DNA from: an uncultured Victivallales bacterium
Lineage (GTDB): Bacteria; Verrucomicrobiota; Lentisphaeria; Oligosphaerales; JAFGRS01
Assembly (NCBI GenBank): GCA_903837355.1
Contig: CAILUI010000449.1
Location: forward strand, 1-64,000
Length of the DNA stretch: 64,000 bases
Direction of reading: 5' to 3'
Part shown: one piece after another, positions 63,030-64,000 of the stretch
Numbering within the stretch: the stretch's first letter is position 1
Layout: every line of letters begins with the position of its first letter
Program-made: the position numbers and the translations under genes
The notes under the pieces: model-generated
Seen by the model: only the letters and a program-made list of their open reading frames with translations
Database searches by the model: none
What the model was told of the DNA's origin: nothing

Positions 63030-64000
63030 TTACGGCGCACTCAGGTCCAGGATGTCGGATGAGAACCGCAGGCCTTCGGCGGTCATGGCGTTGATGAATG
63101 CCATCGTGGTTCCCGGTGGCAGTTGGCAGCGGGCTCGGCCCTTGCTGACATCCGGAATCGGCAGGGTCAGCCACAGCGCTTTCGGGTCCACGGGGCTGGC
63201 GCTCGTGTAGTGAAGCGTCAACTCCTTAAGTTCCTGGCTGTAGCTGCACTTGACGCTCAGGGCCTTCCCCTGCAGCCGGAGCTTGCCGAACTCAGGCAGT
63301 GCCGGTCCGTCCTTGAGGTAGTGAGCCGCGATCGCGCTGATCTCCAGCGGCGCTTCCCCGGGTCCGCCGTGGCCGTGCGGCATGTCGCCAAGGATCGACA
63401 GGCTGTGCTTGCCGCGGATCAGCCTGGCCAACTGGTTGAGGGCCGTCATCCAGTAGGCGGCGTCGTTGGTGCCGGCCAGCCAGTAGATCGGAGTCCTGAC
63501 CTTGGGCAGATAGACCGACGGATCCCACAACGCGCACCAGGCTTTGCCCTTATCTCCCTGTTCGTGGATCCGGTCGATCCAGGCGGAGGCCGCCGTCAGG
63601 TAACCGCAGCCATAGATCGGGATGACGCACTTGAAACGGTGGTCCAGCCCGGCGGCTATGCAGGTCAGGAAGCCGCCCCAGGAGACCCCGGTGATGCCGA
63701 TTCGAGCAGGATCCACCTCCGGCAGGGAGCGCAGGAGTGAGTGGGCCAGGATCACGGCGCTGACGGCATGGTACGTCCACTGGTCCGGCACGGGCTTGTC
63801 GGTCTCTGCGAAGTCGCCGCAGTTCCCCGGGCCACCCTCAGGGTTCCGCCCCAGTCCCTGAATGTTGCCGACCGTGTCCATGGCGATGGCAGCGTATCCC
63901 CTGGCATTCCAGAGCCGGACCCAGCTCTCGTAGGCCGTGCCGCCACCGCCGTGGACCAGGACCATCCCGGGCAGTCTGCGACCAGGTTCAGCCGTGGGGA
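63030..64000 (-). CDS. alpha/beta hydrolase (dienelactone-hydrolase/acetyl-xylan-esterase-like), partial
   Basis: The frame is open to the window edge at 64000, so the N-terminus is missing. It shows the oxyanion-type MVLVHGGGG, the nucleophile elbow GVSWGGF and a late His in DMPHGHGG, as in the PF01738/AXE1-type esterase group. The 311 codons up to 63965 include the whole catalytic core. The ATG at 63965 is internal, since coding-like sequence (EPGRRLPG) continues upstream. Substrate is unknown. It is upstream of and parallel to the RHS gene, which has its own promoter. Confidence 0.85.
   Translation of the reverse strand, partial: PTAEPGRRLPGMVLVHGGGGTAYESWVRLWNARGYAAIAMDTVGNIQGLGRNPEGGPGNCGDFAETDKPVPDQWTYHAVSAVILAHSLLRSLPEVDPARIGITGVSWGGFLTCIAAGLDHRFKCVIPIYGCGYLTAASAWIDRIHEQGDKGKAWCALWDPSVYLPKVRTPIYWLAGTNDAAYWMTALNQLARLIRGKHSLSILGDMPHGHGGPGEAPLEISAIAAHYLKDGPALPEFGKLRLQGKALSVKCSYSQELKELTLHYTSASPVDPKALWLTLPIPDVSKGRARCQLPPGTTMAFINAMTAEGLRFSSDILDLSAP

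Noticed and set aside
1..64000. tRNA, rRNA, insertion-sequence or prophage genes
   Set aside because: I found no tRNA-like cloverleaf with a CCA-type end, no rRNA sequence and no transposase or integrase frame by eye. A covariance search would be needed to rule out an unusual RNA gene.

Overview
The window is G+C-rich bacterial chromosome with tightly packed genes and short operons, many overlapping by 4 bp. I see no rRNA, tRNA, CRISPR, transposase or phage gene. Gene content points to a polysaccharide-degrading heterotroph, most likely of the PVC group (Lentisphaerae/Kiritimatiellae/Planctomycetes type). It includes GH127, a GH99/WbsX-like protein, a sialate O-acetylesterase, LamG proteins, several Gfo/Idh/MocA oxidoreductases, xylose-isomerase-like proteins, giant secreted repeat proteins and GC-rich dispersed repeats. 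That placement is inference from gene content only.

Left part (1-25 kb): a heptanucleotide array opens the window. It is followed by secreted and sugar-active genes: a ConA-like protein, sialate O-acetylesterase, L-fucose-isomerase-like protein and GH127. Next come two giant secreted proteins, one lipase-like and one papain-like with FG-GAP and NHL repeats, that share a GWNLV module. A minus-strand SDR/epimerase pair and a second isomerase-like gene lie beyond. The plus strand then carries a HEAT/galactose-binding protein, a LamG/TIM-barrel protein, a DMT transporter and an oxidoreductase.

Middle (24-41 kb): an MBL-fold hydrolase overlaps a Ser/Thr kinase, followed by tldD, tldE and a dppA-type D-aminopeptidase. 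Then comes a type I restriction-modification island in decay. hsdR has an in-frame amber codon, hsdM and a YhcG-type nuclease are intact, and hsdS survives only as an N-terminal stub fused in frame to the back half of a GmrSD-like enzyme that itself carries a frameshift. Hairpin-rich intergenic DNA flanks this island and the following glycyl radical enzyme gene. One of these stretches holds two adjacent hairpins whose loops are perfectly complementary.

Right part (41-64 kb): a metallophosphoesterase, an alpha/alpha-toroid protein, two oxidoreductases, a DUF4197 lipoprotein and a stand-alone response regulator with a probably leaderless promoter. A LamG-GH99-LamG protein follows. The minus strand then carries two sugar isomerase/epimerases, a spermidine-synthase-like protein, a hexose-6-phosphate mutarotase, a 3280-residue beta-helix/RHS protein and an alpha/beta hydrolase cut by the window edge.

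Three 7-bp repeat arrays lie just upstream of genes. Two of them abut the Shine-Dalgarno sequence directly, a layout that could give repeat-length control of expression. A related set of 28-35 bp hairpin repeats occupies other intergenic gaps.
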